Origin: an uncultured Flavobacteriales bacterium
Lineage (GTDB): Bacteria; Bacteroidota; Bacteroidia; Flavobacteriales_D; JABDKJ01
Reading direction: 5' to 3'
NCBI GenBank assembly: GCA_937875855.1
Contig: CALFHF010000011.1
Location: forward strand, 1-35,406
Length of the DNA stretch: 35,406 bases
Below, piece after piece: positions 8,281 to 16,901 of this stretch (position 1 is its first letter; each line of letters starts with the position of its first letter). The notes beneath the pieces are model-generated. The model did no database searches, had not been told where the DNA came from, and was given only the letters and a program-made list of their open reading frames with translations. The position numbers and the translations under genes are program-made.

Positions 8281-10170
8281 TTACTTCTCTTCTTTCACTT
8301 CTTCGAAGTCCACATCTGTTACTTCGCTATCAGCGGTTGAAGAACCCGCATTTGCATTTCCTGCAGCATCTTGGGCGTTATACATCTCTTGTGATGCAGC
8401 CTGGAATACTGTGTTCAGCTTTTCCATAGCTGTGTCTATCGCTTTGATGTCAGCACTTTCATGCGCTTTCTTCAGTTCTGCCAAAGCATCTTCGATAGGC
8501 TGCTTCTTATCAGCAGGAATCTTATCTCCGAATTCTTTCAATTGCTTTTCCGTTTGGAAAATAAGGTTGTCGGCAGCATTGATCTTATCTACTGTTTCAC
8601 GTGCAGCTTTATCAGCTTCAGCATTAGCCTCAGCTTCTTGCTTCATTTTCTGAATCTCGGCCTCACTCAATCCTGAACTTGCTTCGATACGAATGCTCTG
8701 CTCTTTTCCAGTAGCCTTGTCTTTGGCGTTTACCTTGATAATTCCGTTCGCATCTATATCGAAGCTTACTTCAATCTGGGGCACTCCACGCGGTGCTGGT
8801 GGGATGTTATCTAGGTTGAACTGTCCTATACTACGGTTATCCTTAGCCATTGGACGCTCTCCTTGAAGTGCGTGAATCTGAACTGAAGGCTGATTGTCAC
8901 TAGCCGTAGAGAATGTCTCTGACTTATTCGTTGGGATAGTTGTATTTGCATCAATCAACTTAGTGAATACTCCACCCATTGTTTCGATACCAAGAGAAAG
9001 CGGAGTTACGTCCAATAGAAGGACATCCTTCACTTCACCGGTCAATACACCCCCTTGAATTGCAGCTCCTAGAGAAACTACTTCATCAGGATTCACACCT
9101 TTAGAAGGCTCTTTACCAAAGAACGCTTTAACAGCATCTTGAACTGCTGGGATACGCGTAGAACCACCTACTAAGATGACTTCATCTATATCTCCATTAG
9201 TCAATCCTGCAGCTTTCATAGCATCTTGCGCTGGCTTAATGCTGCGCTTCACTAGGTCATCAGTAAGTTGATCGAACTTCGCACGGCTCAGGCTCTTTAC
9301 TAAGTGCTTAGGCACACCATCAACTGGCATGATGTAAGGAAGATTAATCTCAGTGCTTGTAGTAGATGACAATTCAATTTTTGCTTTCTCAGAAGCTTCT
9401 TTCAAACGCTGAAGGGCCATAGGATCCTTACGAAGGTCAATACCCTCATCGCTCTTAAATTCATCAGCTAACCAGCTGATGATCTTCTCATCGAAATCGT
9501 CTCCACCTAGGTGCGTATCACCATCAGTAGAAAGAACTTCAAATACGCCATCTCCTAATTCAAGGATAGAAACGTCATGGGTTCCACCTCCTAGGTCGAA
9601 TACCACCACTTTCATATCTATAGATTTCTTGTCTAGTCCATAAGCCAATGCAGCAGCAGTAGGCTCATTGATGATTCTCTTCACAACAAGACCAGCAATC
9701 TCACCAGCTTCTTTCGTTGCTTGGCGCTGAGAGTCATTGAAATAAGCTGGAACCGTTATGACAGCATCAGTGACCGTAGTCCCTAGATAATCTTCAGCGG
9801 TCTTCTTCATTTTCTGAAGAATCATAGCTGAGATTTCTTGTGGGCTATAAAGTCTGTCATCAATCTTTACACGAGGAGTGTTGTTGTCACCTTTGACCAC
9901 TTTATAGGGCATACGGGCAATTTCGTTGGTTACCTCATCAAAACTATTTCCCATGAAACGCTTGATTGAAGAAACGGTCTTCTCAGGATTTGTAATCGCT
10001 TGACGCTTTGCAGGATCGCCTACTTTACGTTCTCCGCCTTCTATAAATGCTACGATGGACGGGGTGGTGCGCTTTCCTTCGCTGTTGGTGATGACTACAG
10101 GCTCATTGCCCTCCATTACGGAGACGCATGAATTTGTAGTTCCTAAATCTATACCTATTATCTTACTCAT
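8281..10170 (-). CDS. dnaK: Chaperone protein DnaK (Hsp70)
   Basis: A 629-residue Hsp70, the normal length for the family. The start is the ATG at 10170, giving [20 protein letters not shown]; the frame stays open for 20 more codons upstream, but these do not match the family. Visible signatures: the phosphate-1 loop [31 protein letters not shown], phosphate-2 [16 protein letters not shown], adenosine motif [14 protein letters not shown], interdomain linker [19 protein letters not shown], the substrate-binding beta domain and a helical lid ending with the acidic [14 protein letters not shown] tail. It folds cytoplasmic proteins with DnaJ and GrpE. Neither a full-length dnaJ nor grpE is in the window, so the gene stands alone. 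One oddity: the phosphate-2 loop reads GGGTHDVS where GGGTFDVS is usual. Confidence 0.98.
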   Translation of the reverse strand: MSKIIGIDLGTTNSCVSVMEGNEPVVITNSEGKRTTPSIVAFIEGGERKVGDPAKRQAITNPEKTVSSIKRFMGNSFDEVTNEIARMPYKVVKGDNNTPRVKIDDRLYSPQEISAMILQKMKKTAEDYLGTTVTDAVITVPAYFNDSQRQATKEAGEIAGLVVKRIINEPTAAALAYGLDKKSIDMKVVVFDLGGGTHDVSILELGDGVFEVLSTDGDTHLGGDDFDEKIISWLADEFKSDEGIDLRKDPMALQRLKEASEKAKIELSSTTSTEINLPYIMPVDGVPKHLVKSLSRAKFDQLTDDLVKRSIKPAQDAMKAAGLTNGDIDEVILVGGSTRIPAVQDAVKAFFGKEPSKGVNPDEVVSLGAAIQGGVLTGEVKDVLLLDVTPLSLGIETMGGVFTKLIDANTTIPTNKSETFSTASDNQPSVQIHALQGERPMAKDNRSIGQFNLDNIPPAPRGVPQIEVSFDIDANGIIKVNAKDKATGKEQSIRIEASSGLSEAEIQKMKQEAEANAEADKAARETVDKINAADNLIFQTEKQLKEFGDKIPADKKQPIEDALAELKKAHESADIKAIDTAMEKLNTVFQAASQEMYNAQDAAGNANAGSSTADSEVTDVDFEEVKEEK

Positions 10171-10253
10171 GTTATTAAATGCTTTCGGTCCTCGACCTCT
10201 TGTTACGGTAAAGTCCTTTTCAAGCATCATGCCATGCGTATATAGGGCGAAAG

Positions 10254-10273
10254 GACTGTCAAAAGACTGTCAA
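10254..10273. repeat. Tandem 9-bp direct repeat upstream of dnaK
   Basis: GACTGTCAA occurs at 10254-10262 and again at 10265-10273, one helical turn (11 bp) apart, 84-103 bases before the dnaK ATG. Read on the dnaK strand this is TTGACAGTC twice. Neither a CIRCE element nor a TAnnTTTG box is visible nearby, so this could be an activator or repressor site of the heat-shock gene. The role is inferred only from position and helical phasing. Confidence 0.4.
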
Positions 10274-10311
10274 TTCATGCCAAAAAGACATAATTTCTTA
10301 TGGACAGGATA

Positions 10312-11415
10312 TTATTGGCAGATGATAGTGTTGCAGTCGAAGGTGGATCCTGGTTCAGGATCGCAGAAGCAAAATTGGGATGTGTATTGACCTGTGGCCA
10401 ATTCTGTGATGGTAGGCGGGGTAGTGCCGCTGATTTTCAGGAACTTATCGTAAGAAAAATGTCCGCGTGAAGAAAAAACTCCTATCCCTTCTCCATTGTT
10501 GACATTTGAATAACGAGGTCTTTCTTGACCAACTGAAGAAACTGGGCTTCCTACATTAAGATAAGTAGAGAAGTCAGTTCCGGCAGCATCTATCACGAAG
10601 TGCAATCCTCCAAATTCTCTTTTCAGCACTTCAGCATCAGCGACTATATGAGCCTCAATATATCGGTAAAAGAAATCTCCAGATTTAGAGAAGGAATTAA
10701 AGATATGATTGCCAGAGGGAGCATCAGACACGGCATATGGAATGCGCAAGGTCTTATTTACCCTGCTTCCGTCAGAGCGAACTTCAGAGTAATCGAATAG
10801 AATATACGATTGATGTTTGATAGCATTCTCGAAAGCCCTCCATTCGAACTTGAAGCTGCTCACATATCCTATTTGACCTTGGGAAAGAAGGGCAAATGAA
10901 ACTGCTTGAGATGGATTGAAGAAAGGACGTAAATCATTTAAGTGTTGATCAGAGACATCCACAAGTTTCGTTTTGGCATTGATTTCTTGTCCATCAGCAG
11001 TAATCACTAAGCGAAACTCAGTCGTAGAATTCCAGATATTGGAAGGGAAATTAGCTGTTGGAACAAAGTATACCCGTTGAGAAGGAGCATAGAAAATACC
11101 GTCAAGGTCCTTTTCTGTAACACGAATGCTATCCAGTTGCACATAGTCAGTCTCTGCACTACCGTAATACAAACGGGCATCTACATTTATAAATAACATA
11201 GAATCTTCTACAGTCGCATAGTCAAGCGCATTACCACTTCCTAAATAGGTCCTATTAATCATGACGAATTGAGTATCAGCCGTTAAGTCCAATAAGCCGT
11301 AGATTACAGGAATCTGCTTGTAGGGAGCAGTAATGTCAATCTCAGTCTCGCAAGACTGAAAAGTCACTGCGCTGATGAGGCAAATAAGTAGAATTCGAAC
11401 GTTCAAATAATGCAT
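10312..11415 (-). CDS. Secreted lipoprotein, DUF4249-like
   Basis: A 367-residue protein with a lipoprotein signal peptide (hydrophobic LLICLISAVTFQSC, lipidated Cys22). The mature part begins with PVIYGLLDLTADTQFVMINR and later has NVNNGEGIGVFSSRG, both reminiscent of the DUF4249 family of Bacteroidota surface lipoproteins, which often accompany TonB-dependent receptors or stand alone. The C-terminus is cysteine-rich (FCFCDPEP, then FDCNTIICQ), suggesting disulfides or a bound metal. No TonB receptor gene is adjacent. Family assignment is moderate; the lipoprotein nature is clear. The ATG at 11415 gives a proper signal peptide. Confidence 0.65.
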   Translation of the reverse strand: MHYLNVRILLICLISAVTFQSCETEIDITAPYKQIPVIYGLLDLTADTQFVMINRTYLGSGNALDYATVEDSMLFINVDARLYYGSAETDYVQLDSIRVTEKDLDGIFYAPSQRVYFVPTANFPSNIWNSTTEFRLVITADGQEINAKTKLVDVSDQHLNDLRPFFNPSQAVSFALLSQGQIGYVSSFKFEWRAFENAIKHQSYILFDYSEVRSDGSRVNKTLRIPYAVSDAPSGNHIFNSFSKSGDFFYRYIEAHIVADAEVLKREFGGLHFVIDAAGTDFSTYLNVGSPVSSVGQERPRYSNVNNGEGIGVFSSRGHFSYDKFLKISGTTPPTITELATGQYTSQFCFCDPEPGSTFDCNTIICQ

Positions 11416-11434
11416 AGTCTGTTTGTCTGAGCGG

Positions 11435-11442
11435 CAAATATA
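11435..11442 (-). promoter_or_regulatory. Predicted -7 element for the DUF4249-like gene
   Basis: CAAATATA on the plus strand is TATATTTG on the minus strand, a perfect TAnnTTTG match 20 bases before the ATG at 11415. No clear TTG lies at the right distance upstream, so only this half of the promoter is supported. Confidence 0.4.
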
Positions 11443-11509
11443 CCTTCTTGTCTTGACCAGAACAGGATGCTGATTAACGTAATGAGCCGTTCATCACATT
11501 CCCTCCCAC

Positions 11510-11537
11510 TTGGAATCGACCTTTCCGTGTACCTTTG
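11510..11537 (+). promoter_or_regulatory. Predicted Bacteroidota-type promoter of panB
   Basis: TTG at 11510-11512, a 17-base spacer and a perfect TACCTTTG at 11530-11537, 25 bases before the panB ATG. It would drive panB-DUF551-rluA and possibly the genes after it. It is divergent from the lipoprotein promoter about 90 bases away. Confidence 0.6.
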
Positions 11538-11562
11538 CGGCCTCATTCCAATATAAATTAGG

Positions 11563-12378
11563 ATGTCAATTCACGCTAAAGCAAAGCGGATCACCACCCG
11601 CACATTAGTCGATATGAAGAAAGCAGGAGAGAAAATCTCCATGCTCACTGCATATGACTATTCCATGGCCCGAATCGTTGATGAAGGCGGTGTAGATGTA
11701 ATCTTGGTAGGGGATTCGGCCTCTAATGTCATGGCTGGTCATGAGACCACCTTACCCATCACACTAGATCAGATGATCTATCATGCATCATCAGTCGTGA
11801 GAGCTTGTCACAGAGCCTTGGTCGTGGTAGACCTTCCCTTTGGAAGCTATCAAGGAGATTCTAAAGGGGCCTTGCACAATTCGATTCGAATCATGAAGGA
11901 ATCAGGAGGCCATGCTGTCAAGCTCGAGGGCGGAAGAGAGGTGATAGATTCAGTGAGCAGGATATTGAGTGCTGGTATTCCTGTCATGGGTCATCTTGGT
12001 CTCACTCCTCAGTCCATATATAAGTTTGGAACTTATACGGTAAGAGCTAAGGAGGAAGAAGAAGCTGAGCGCTTATTGGAAGATGCTCACTTGCTCGAAG
12101 AAGCAGGGTGTTTTGCCATAGTATTGGAGAAAATTCCTGCGAAATTGGCCGCAATCGTGTCTTCTGAAGTTAGGATTCCCGTGATTGGAATAGGCGCAGG
12201 GAATGGCGTAGATGGTCAAGTATTGGTCGTTCATGATATGCTTGGAATCACCCATGAATTTCACCCAAGATTTTTACGCAGATATGCAAATCTCTATGAT
12301 GAGATGAAAGGCGCGGTGGAGAGCTATGTGAAAGACGTGCGAAGCAAAGATTTCCCCAATGATAAAGAACAGTATTGA
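11563..12378 (+). CDS. panB: 3-methyl-2-oxobutanoate hydroxymethyltransferase (ketopantoate hydroxymethyltransferase)
   Basis: A 271-residue enzyme catalysing the first step of pantothenate and coenzyme A synthesis: transfer of a hydroxymethyl group from 5,10-methylene-tetrahydrofolate to 2-oxoisovalerate. Clear family blocks are [61 protein letters not shown] and the catalytic-glutamate region [14 protein letters not shown], then [20 protein letters not shown]. The length is normal for the family. The TGA stop overlaps the ATG of the DUF551 gene, so translation of the two is probably coupled. The other pan genes are not in the window. Confidence 0.97.
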   Translation: MSIHAKAKRITTRTLVDMKKAGEKISMLTAYDYSMARIVDEGGVDVILVGDSASNVMAGHETTLPITLDQMIYHASSVVRACHRALVVVDLPFGSYQGDSKGALHNSIRIMKESGGHAVKLEGGREVIDSVSRILSAGIPVMGHLGLTPQSIYKFGTYTVRAKEEEEAERLLEDAHLLEEAGCFAIVLEKIPAKLAAIVSSEVRIPVIGIGAGNGVDGQVLVVHDMLGITHEFHPRFLRRYANLYDEMKGAVESYVKDVRSKDFPNDKEQY

Positions 12379-12641
12379 TGGATTGGATCTCTGTTCAAGA
12401 AAGACTTCCAGATCACTTGTCTAAAGTGCTGTGCTATCTACCTGGTAATATACAGTACATAGGAAAGACTAACGAAATACGTCCTGAACCTTTGGTCATC
12501 CTGCGATTCGTAGCTGATTTCTTCGGTGAAGGAGATGATAAAAGAGAAAAACATGGTCCCCATTTCTGGGCAGGAGAGGGACTTAGTAATCATTATATGG
12601 CCGATGTAACTCATTGGATGCCCTTACCTGAAGCACCGTGA
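12378..12641 (+). CDS. DUF551 domain protein
   Basis: An 87-residue protein starting at the ATG at 12378, which overlaps the panB stop (TGATG); a TTG one codon earlier is less likely. It has the short DUF551 pattern: WISVQERLPD at the N-terminus and VTHWMPLPEAP at the C-terminus, with a variable middle. DUF551 is common in phages and bacteria and has no known function. Here it lies inside a biosynthetic operon, not in prophage DNA. Its stop overlaps the GTG start of the pseudouridine synthase gene (GTGA). Confidence 0.75.
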   Translation: MDWISVQERLPDHLSKVLCYLPGNIQYIGKTNEIRPEPLVILRFVADFFGEGDDKREKHGPHFWAGEGLSNHYMADVTHWMPLPEAP

Positions 12642-13339
12642 ATAGAACTGAATCCTATAAAAATCTCGAAATCCTTTATGAGGACAATCACTTAATCGCT
12701 GTCAATAAGCGACCTGGAGATATCGTTCAAGGAGATCGCAGTGAAGACAAGAGCCTTCTTGATTTGCTCAAGGATTATATCAAGGTGAAATACGACAAAC
12801 CTGGTGATGTCTATGTCGGATTGGTTCATAGGCTAGATCGTCCCGTGAGTGGAGTCGTAGTTTTTGCGAAGACCAGTAAGGCCTTAACCCGCATGAATGA
12901 ATTATTCAGAGATGGTGATGTTCGTAAGACCTATTGGGCGGTAGTAAAAAACAGACCGGAGATGGAGGACGGGACACTGATTCATCACTTGCGTAAGAAT
13001 GAAAAGCAGAATAAATCCTATGTCTGCAAAGAAGGCGGAAAAGATGGAAAAAGGGCTGAATTGGACTATAGGTTGGCAGGGTTCACTGACAAGTATTGGT
13101 TGCTTGAGGTAAACCTCAAGACCGGTCGTCATCATCAGATTAGAGCTCAATTATCGGCAATAGGTAGTCCCATAAAAGGTGATTTAAAGTATGGTGCCGA
13201 TCGCTCTAACAGAGATGGGTCCATTCATTTACATGGAAGAAACGTCAAGTTTATTCATCCTGTGAAAAAGGTAGAGCTCAATATCACCGCCCCACCGCCT
13301 AAGGAATCCCTCTGGGGAGCCTTAGCCATAGATGAATAG
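12638..13339 (+). CDS. RNA pseudouridine synthase, RluA family
   Basis: A 233-residue enzyme that isomerises uridine to pseudouridine in rRNA or tRNA. The catalytic loop is GLVHRLDRPVSGVVVFAKT with Asp67 as nucleophile; LKTGRHHQIRAQLSAIGSPI near residues 160-180 and the terminal HLHGRNVKFIHP are also typical. No S4 RNA-binding domain precedes the catalytic domain, as in RluA, TruC and the short Bacteroidota paralogues, so the target position cannot be named. The start is GTG at 12638, overlapping the DUF551 stop, and no ATG fits. Confidence 0.9.
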   Translation: MNRTESYKNLEILYEDNHLIAVNKRPGDIVQGDRSEDKSLLDLLKDYIKVKYDKPGDVYVGLVHRLDRPVSGVVVFAKTSKALTRMNELFRDGDVRKTYWAVVKNRPEMEDGTLIHHLRKNEKQNKSYVCKEGGKDGKRAELDYRLAGFTDKYWLLEVNLKTGRHHQIRAQLSAIGSPIKGDLKYGADRSNRDGSIHLHGRNVKFIHPVKKVELNITAPPPKESLWGALAIDE

Positions 13340-13356
13340 ACTAACGATCAACTGCG

Positions 13357-13364
13357 TATCTTTA
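13357..13364 (+). promoter_or_regulatory. Possible -7 element (TATCTTTA) before the secreted protein gene
   Basis: Seven of eight matches to TAnnTTTG, only 7 bases before the ATG at 13372. If used, the transcript would be leaderless or would start from the second ATG at 13381. No TTG element is visible at a suitable distance. Confidence 0.25.
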
Positions 13365-13371
13365 TGTACAA

Positions 13372-13980
13372 ATGAACAAGATGCGAATCAAGTTCTTCCT
13401 GATTTCCTTTCTAATCTCAAGTTTTGCCTGGGCTCAGCATCCCTATATTGATGCGTTCCATGTAGAACAAGTTGCAGGTGGTGTATTCGTTCAATGGACA
13501 TTGAAGGAAGGATCCATTTGTCAAGGCACTCAAATAGAGCGAAGGACTGAAAGTGATCTTGTTTATGTTCAAATAGGAAATATTGAAGGGGTCTGCGGAA
13601 ATGTCACTGAGCCTGTCAGTTATACATTCTTGGACACTCAGCCAGTGCTAGGCTCAGAGAATCAGTATAGACTTGTCCTCGGAGACACTGGCGCAACGGA
13701 AGGAGTAGACGTTTTCGTTCATGATTTCCAAAAGAAAGACTACATCTTATTTCAAGAGCCGTTCAACGAATCTATGCGTTTACTTCCTAGAAAAGCTGGA
13801 TTTGCTGCGCGTAAATATGAGATTCATTGCCTTGAAGGAAAGCTATTTAAGATTGGATCAGTTATGAACTCTTCGTATACGGAGATTTCGCTCAAAGGCA
13901 TGGTCAATGGAGTATACTTGATAGTCGTCATTGAACAAGGCGTAGCAGTATTCTCTAGCACATTCATGAAGCTTAACTGA
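13372..13980 (+). CDS. Secreted protein, probably with a degenerate T9SS sorting domain
   Basis: A 202-residue protein with a signal peptide (cleaved after SSFAWAQ, about residue 21). The first half looks like an Ig/FN3-type beta sandwich (AFHVEQVAGGVFVQWTLKEG, then VSYTFLDTQP and YRLVLGDTG), a pattern common in Bacteroidota exported proteins. The end (LEGKLFKIGSV, ISLKGMVNGVYLIVV, STFMKLN) follows the spacing of a type A T9SS sorting domain, but the usual NP-x-x-x strand before it is missing. No catalytic motif is visible. The stop codon is followed without a gap by the J-domain frame, in the same reading frame. Confidence 0.6.
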   Translation: MNKMRIKFFLISFLISSFAWAQHPYIDAFHVEQVAGGVFVQWTLKEGSICQGTQIERRTESDLVYVQIGNIEGVCGNVTEPVSYTFLDTQPVLGSENQYRLVLGDTGATEGVDVFVHDFQKKDYILFQEPFNESMRLLPRKAGFAARKYEIHCLEGKLFKIGSVMNSSYTEISLKGMVNGVYLIVVIEQGVAVFSSTFMKLN

Positions 13981-13983
13981 GTC

Positions 13984-14538
13984 ATCGCTAACTACTACAA
14001 GATATTAGGACTAGAGCCAGGAGCTGATTCTGGGGAGATCAAGAAGGCCTACCGAAAGCTGGCCATGCGCTATCACCCTGATAAGAATGAAAATCCCAGA
14101 GCGCTTGAGGGATTCATTCTAATCAATGAAGCATACGAATATCTAAGCGACCCATCTCGTAGAACTAAATCAACACCGCTGACGAGTCGAGAGCGTGATG
14201 ATGAGCGCAGGAAAGCGATGTATGAAGAATGGGTGCGCAGCGGCAGAGCCGAAGCCAGAGCTAGAGCCGAAGCTTATTCGCAGCAGAGCTTCAGTTCATT
14301 CGTGGACAGCAAGGTCTTTCAAGCTGCTATGGCCGTAGATAGAATTTATAAATACCTGTTCATTGGAATGGGAGTGCTTATGGTGCTTTTCCCCATTTTT
14401 GGATCGAACTATTTGACGGAAGAAGAGAAGAAGGACTTCAACTATTATGGCCTCATATTTCCAGTGATTATAGGCATTGCCTTTATATACGGGATATGGT
14501 ATTTCCTTTTCAAACTTGAAGCAGAGAAGGACGATTGA
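13984..14538 (+). CDS. Membrane-bound J-domain protein with no standard start codon
   Basis: The frame encodes a complete N-terminal J domain: [20 protein letters not shown], then [16 protein letters not shown] with the HPD triad, then [15 protein letters not shown] domains stimulate the ATPase of DnaK. The C-terminal half has an Arg/Glu-rich helix and two membrane helices (about residues 120-137 and 150-170). No ATG, GTG or TTG precedes the J domain: after the TGA at 13978 the frame reads GTC ATC GCT AAC TAC. The first ATG (14065) lies within helix II and would give a 157-residue product with a broken J domain. I place the start at the ATC (13984) because homologues usually begin a few residues before the YYKIL motif. 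An ATG-to-ATC change or a base error is possible. It abuts the convergent folA. Confidence 0.7.
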   Translation: MANYYKILGLEPGADSGEIKKAYRKLAMRYHPDKNENPRALEGFILINEAYEYLSDPSRRTKSTPLTSRERDDERRKAMYEEWVRSGRAEARARAEAYSQQSFSSFVDSKVFQAAMAVDRIYKYLFIGMGVLMVLFPIFGSNYLTEEEKKDFNYYGLIFPVIIGIAFIYGIWYFLFKLEAEKDD

Positions 14539-15051
14539 TTAGTTATCCTTAACGTACTCTACGAAACGCATAGGAAAGGCATGATCCTTATCAGCAGGAT
14601 GATGCATTAGGGAATGCAAGGTCCAATCTTCTTCTTCGAAAAAAGGAAAATGAGCATCGCCTTCTACCTCGGCTTCTACCCAAGTTATAAGCATGCGATC
14701 TACTACTCCTGCCTTCAATGCAGCCTTATAAATCTGGCCGCCACCAATAATGAAAACCTTGTCAGCTCCAGACTCTTCAGCGAGCGAGATAGAATTCTTT
14801 AGTTCTTGACAGAGCGCCACTCCCTCAGCTACAGGATAGTCTTTTTGATGACTCAATACAATGTTCTTTCTGCCAGGCAAGGGGCGATATTTCTCAGGAA
14901 TGGACTCATAATTCCTTCTACCCATAATCACTGGAAATCCCTTTGTCGTATCCTTGAAATACTTCATGTCAGCAGGAAGATGCCACGCTAAGTCATTCTC
15001 CTTGCCTATGACCCTGTTCAGCGCCACCGCTGCGATAATGATACACTCCAT
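14539..15051 (-). CDS. folA: Dihydrofolate reductase
   Basis: A 170-residue enzyme reducing dihydrofolate to tetrahydrofolate with NADPH. Family marks: IIAAVALNRVIGKENDLAWH with LPADMKYFKD, the cofactor site PVIMGRRNYESIP and LPGRKNIVLS, VFIIGGGQIYKAAL, and the C-terminal strand FVEYVK. The usual acidic active-site residue is the Asp of LPADMKYFK. It lies 4 bases after thyA on the same strand. The pairing makes metabolic sense because ThyA produces the dihydrofolate that FolA recycles. Its stop directly abuts the stop of the J-domain gene, without space for a terminator. Confidence 0.97.
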   Translation of the reverse strand: MECIIIAAVALNRVIGKENDLAWHLPADMKYFKDTTKGFPVIMGRRNYESIPEKYRPLPGRKNIVLSHQKDYPVAEGVALCQELKNSISLAEESGADKVFIIGGGQIYKAALKAGVVDRMLITWVEAEVEGDAHFPFFEEEDWTLHSLMHHPADKDHAFPMRFVEYVKDN

Positions 15052-15055
15052 GGGC

Positions 15056-15880
15056 TTAGATTGATACCGCTGCTTTGATGTGCGGATGCGGGTCGTAGTT
15101 CAGTAATTCAAAATCCTCATATGTGAAGGAAAAAATGTCCTTTACTGCGGGGTTCAGTTTCATGGTAGGAAGCGGACGAGGATCACGCTGCAGTTGAATC
15201 TCCGTTTGTTCAAGGTGATTAGTGTAGAGATGCACATCCCCGAAACTGTGAACGAAATCACCAGGCTCTAAGTCACATACTTGAGCTACCATCAAGGTGA
15301 GGAGCGCATATGAAGCAATATTGAAAGGAACACCTAGAAAAGTATCGGCACTGCGCTGATAGAGTTGACAGCTAAGCTTGCCATCATTCACATAAAACTG
15401 AAAGAAAGAATGACAGGGAGGCAATGCAGCTTTCCCATCGGCCACATTCTCTGAAAATGTTTTTCCACCTTGAGGAAGAACAGAAGGGTTCCACGCACTC
15501 ACAATCATTCTACGTGAATCTGGATTCGTTTTCAAGGTCGTGATTACGTCTTGAATCTGATCTATTCCTTCGCTGTTCCAGTTTCTCCACTGATGCCCAT
15601 AGACAGGACCTAAATCACCTTTTTCATCAGCCCATTCATCCCAGATACGAACGCCATTTTCTTTGAGGTAAGCAATATTAGTCTCGCCTTTCAAGAACCA
15701 GAGCAATTCGTGGATGATGGATCGCAGGTGTAATTTCTTAGTGGTGACTAAAGGGAATCCATCTTCCAAGTCAAATCTCATTTGATAGCCAAAACAAGAG
15801 ATAGTTCCTGTTCCTGTGCGATCTTCTTTTTTAATTCCTTTTTCTAGGATATGTCGCAACAAATCATGGTAAGCTTTCAT
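15056..15880 (-). CDS. thyA: Thymidylate synthase
   Basis: A 274-residue enzyme methylating dUMP to dTMP with methylene-tetrahydrofolate. The start is ATG at 15880 ([12 protein letters not shown]); nine further codons upstream would need a TTG. Visible sites: [11 protein letters not shown], the phosphate-binding [12 protein letters not shown] (Arg123, Arg124), nucleophile Cys156 in [33 protein letters not shown] and the terminal [12 protein letters not shown]. Compared with the E. coli enzyme (264 residues) there is an insertion of about ten residues (around 134-150) just before the nucleophile, as in many longer bacterial ThyA proteins. First gene of the thyA-folA operon. Confidence 0.98.
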   Translation of the reverse strand: MKAYHDLLRHILEKGIKKEDRTGTGTISCFGYQMRFDLEDGFPLVTTKKLHLRSIIHELLWFLKGETNIAYLKENGVRIWDEWADEKGDLGPVYGHQWRNWNSEGIDQIQDVITTLKTNPDSRRMIVSAWNPSVLPQGGKTFSENVADGKAALPPCHSFFQFYVNDGKLSCQLYQRSADTFLGVPFNIASYALLTLMVAQVCDLEPGDFVHSFGDVHLYTNHLEQTEIQLQRDPRPLPTMKLNPAVKDIFSFTYEDFELLNYDPHPHIKAAVSI

Positions 15881-15926
15881 GGGCGTGAAGATATAACGGT
15901 CAGGCAAGGACTTAACTGCGATTTTT

Positions 15927-15934
15927 CAAAGGTT
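15927..15934 (-). promoter_or_regulatory. Possible -7 element for thyA-folA
   Basis: CAAAGGTT on the plus strand is AACCTTTG on the minus strand, seven of eight matches to TAnnTTTG, 47 bases before the thyA ATG. No convincing TTG element is placed upstream of it. Confidence 0.25.
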
Positions 15935-16047
15935 TTCCATGATCCTGAGGCTCTGGGAAAAGACTTTCTCTGTTTTACATTGAAAAGTTCAAATTGAAAC
16001 CTTCACGCAAGAATATCGTAAAACAGACTGAAAAATGAACGATATTC

Positions 16048-16899
16048 ATGTGTAGAAAATTAGTGATATGTACTGCATTCATCTTAGCCATTTTGGCAAT
16101 GAATGGGCAAGCTAGAGCGAGTTATAAGCTTTTCAAGTCAGGTAATGACTTCAAGGCCTATGGTCTGTTCGCAGGTGCTGGCATTGTGAAAGCAATAGCT
16201 GACGACCCGCGCGTATACATACAACCTATCACCTCTACGACATCCTATAATGTCATCGTAGAAGGTCATGGAAAGGCCGCTCCATTTGTGGAAGTGGGAG
16301 GATTTTCTGTAATGAGATATGGCCCCATAAGGTTAATTGATTTTGGCTTTTCATATCGAAAAGTAAAGGGAGAAGAAACCGCTAATGCTTATAGATTAGA
16401 TGGTTCTGACCTTTCATATCCAAGAGAATTGAACAGCACTGGAACCTTCGTGCATCATCGTACAGCATTTCGCATGAACTTTCATTTTGCCATTCCAATA
16501 GGTAAGAGCGCATTCATTCATACTGGACCTGGAATTGACGCCCGATTGACTATCAAGCTAAAAGAGCATTATGAGCTCAATCATATAGACATTGACAAGA
16601 AAAGCGATATGAGCTCGACTACGGCAGGGCTCAACTACTTAATCGGTCTCGGTTGGAAAGTAGGCCCAGGAAAATTCATGGACCTCTATGCGTATTCACC
16701 GCTGTTGAATTTTGAGAGAGATGGATTTGCTTCTAGAGAGCCTATTTTCAACTCGGAATATCGTCTTCTAACGGTGGGGTTAAGATTAATTTGGCTACAA
16801 CCTACTGCTGATAGGACTTGTCCTGGTGGCGGAGGTCCTGGTCAGACAGGAGCCAGATTCTCTTCGACCAAAAACACATCAGGACGTCAACCATGGTGA
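16048..16899 (+). CDS. Predicted outer-membrane beta-barrel protein
   Basis: A 283-residue protein of no recognised family. It has a signal peptide (about residues 1-24, cut near ARAS) followed by alternating strands with aromatic girdles, for example FKAYGLFAGAGIVKAI, APFVEVGGFSVMRYG, IRLIDFGFSYRKVKG, TAFRMNFHFAIPIGK and YRLLTVGLRLIWLQP, which suggests an 8- to 10-stranded outer-membrane barrel. The last 30 residues are a low-complexity Gly/Pro/Thr tail, unusual because barrels normally end on an aromatic residue at the last strand (here IWL, near residue 249). Its 3' end is 2 bases from the convergent hydrolase gene. Confidence 0.55.
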   Translation: MCRKLVICTAFILAILAMNGQARASYKLFKSGNDFKAYGLFAGAGIVKAIADDPRVYIQPITSTTSYNVIVEGHGKAAPFVEVGGFSVMRYGPIRLIDFGFSYRKVKGEETANAYRLDGSDLSYPRELNSTGTFVHHRTAFRMNFHFAIPIGKSAFIHTGPGIDARLTIKLKEHYELNHIDIDKKSDMSSTTAGLNYLIGLGWKVGPGKFMDLYAYSPLLNFERDGFASREPIFNSEYRLLTVGLRLIWLQPTADRTCPGGGGPGQTGARFSSTKNTSGRQPW

Positions 16900-16901
16900 C
16901 C

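Noticed and set aside
10171-10230. Possible 20-residue N-terminal extension of DnaK
   Set aside because: DnaK proteins begin at the [14 protein letters not shown] position; the upstream residues show no similarity to the family and no targeting signal is expected.
10240-10273. Sigma-70-like promoter TTGACA...TATATA before dnaK
   Set aside because: The two TTGACA copies lie 12 and 23 bases from TATATA, not about 17, and the Bacteroidota primary sigma factor uses a different consensus.
13372-14538. Single fused protein: secreted domain plus J domain by stop read-through
   Set aside because: The same frame is shared, but a signal peptide and an N-terminal export domain are incompatible with a cytoplasmic J domain, and no read-through signal is evident. 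Kept only as one option in the start-codon finding.
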